Source: Helicobacteraceae bacterium
GTDB taxonomy: Bacteria; Campylobacterota; Campylobacteria; Campylobacterales; Sulfurimonadaceae
DNA: 13,532 nt
Assembly: GCA_027056525.1 (NCBI GenBank)
Contig: JALUKO010000102.1
Location: 1-13,532 of the forward strand
Direction: 5' to 3'
Part shown: positions 13,132 through 13,532 of the stretch, piece by piece
How the letters are laid out: every line of letters begins with the position of its first letter
How positions within the stretch are numbered: position 1 is the stretch's first letter
Notes under the pieces: model-generated
Seen by the model: the letters and a program-made list of their open reading frames with translations, nothing else
What the model was told of the DNA's origin: nothing
Database searches by the model: none
Program-made: the position numbers and the translations under genes

Positions 13132-13532
13132 ATGAAATTTTATAAACAATTAGAGTTAGTTATAGAAGCTAAAACTCCACAGGAAAAAATTGAACTTTTT
13201 AAAAAATTTTATGCTGCATATAAAGCTTCTTCACTTGAATTTGAAGAAAATTATGATGTAAAGTTTTTTCAAACCCCTTCTTATCGTGAAGTGTGTACTA
13301 TAGTAGCACCTCAGGATGTTCCCAAAAGAAGTAATCTTACAAGCACACAGGGGCAGATAAATCTTTTGCATGCTATTGCGCATATAGAATACTCGGCAAT
13401 TGATCTTGCCTTGGATGCTGCATATAGATTTCATGGGCTGACACAAAAGTATTATGATGACTGGCTTGAAGTTGCAGATGATGAGATCAAGCACTTTTTA
13501 ATGCTTGAGAAACTGCTACAAGAGCTTGGTGC
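13132..13532 (+). CDS. DUF455 ferritin-like protein (3' end cut by window)
   Basis: Translated by hand; 133 residues are visible and the frame is open to the window end. The N-terminal 65 residues are a helical lead with FYAAYKASSLEFEE. TPSYREVCTIVAPQDVPKRSNLTS follows, then QINLLHAIAHIEYSAIDLALDAAYRF (75-100) and DDWLEVADDEIKHFLMLEKLL (109-129). The spacing of HIEYSAIDLA and DDEIKHF, with Glu/His metal ligands on two helices, matches the DUF455 family of ferritin-like di-iron proteins, where the first helix typically reads 'LHAFLHHELQA'. A role in oxidation of an unknown substrate is the family guess. The ATG has no ribosome binding site and lies about 12 bases after a -10-like TATATC, so the mRNA may be nearly leaderless. 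The missing part should hold the remaining two helices. Confidence 0.8.
   Translation, partial: MKFYKQLELVIEAKTPQEKIELFKKFYAAYKASSLEFEENYDVKFFQTPSYREVCTIVAPQDVPKRSNLTSTQGQINLLHAIAHIEYSAIDLALDAAYRFHGLTQKYYDDWLEVADDEIKHFLMLEKLLQELG

Noticed and set aside
13231..13494. Minus-strand open frame near the window end
   Set aside because: It is antisense to the DUF455 gene, which shows clear family features.

Overview
This is an AT-rich stretch of a Campylobacterota (epsilonproteobacterial) chromosome, most like a free-living Sulfurimonas-type organism. The evidence is gene content and order. The block radA - ftsY - thioredoxin-like lipoprotein, divergent from 5-formyl-THF cyclo-ligase - rny, matches the order I recall in Campylobacter jejuni (Cj1205c-Cj1209). 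The cmoB plus hotdog-protein pair matches Cj0976/Cj0977 and HP0419/HP0420. The species assignment is inference.

Layout. Positions 1-2959 (minus strand) hold a 3'-truncated fliL, a beta-carbonic anhydrase behind an unrecognised 86-residue gene, and radA. Positions 3053-4511 (minus) hold a thioredoxin-like lipoprotein followed 4 bases later by ftsY; a perfect 13-bp stem after ftsY probably ends that unit. Positions 4566-6691 (plus) hold the folate enzyme and ribonuclease Y, 2 bases apart. Positions 6694-8517 (minus) hold an exported pentapeptide-repeat protein and a FieF-like cation efflux transporter. Positions 8582-9951 (plus) hold cmoB and a hotdog-fold protein overlapping by 4 bases. Positions 9972-11808 (minus) hold two tandem paralogous lipoproteins of unknown function. 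Positions 11904-13090 (minus) hold a metallo-beta-lactamase-fold hydrolase and a methyltransferase overlapping by 4 bases. From 13132 (plus) a DUF455 ferritin-like gene runs off the window end.

The window is mostly housekeeping: membrane targeting (FtsY), mRNA decay (RNase Y), recombination (RadA), one-carbon metabolism, CO2/bicarbonate balance, tRNA wobble modification (CmoB), metal export and flagellar motor (FliL). I see no tRNA, rRNA, CRISPR array, insertion sequence, phage gene or obvious transferred island. No gene-free stretch exceeds 300 bases; the longest is about 180 bases (7444-7623). Several minus-strand genes have a TATAAT-type -10 box giving a predicted leader of about 15-35 bases and a Shine-Dalgarno sequence. 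The three first genes on the plus strand lack a clear Shine-Dalgarno.

I did not find a convincing new multi-gene system. The least explained parts are the tandem four-cysteine lipoproteins, the exported pentapeptide protein with a duplicated Trp-Cys-Cys cap, and the small gene paired with carbonic anhydrase.
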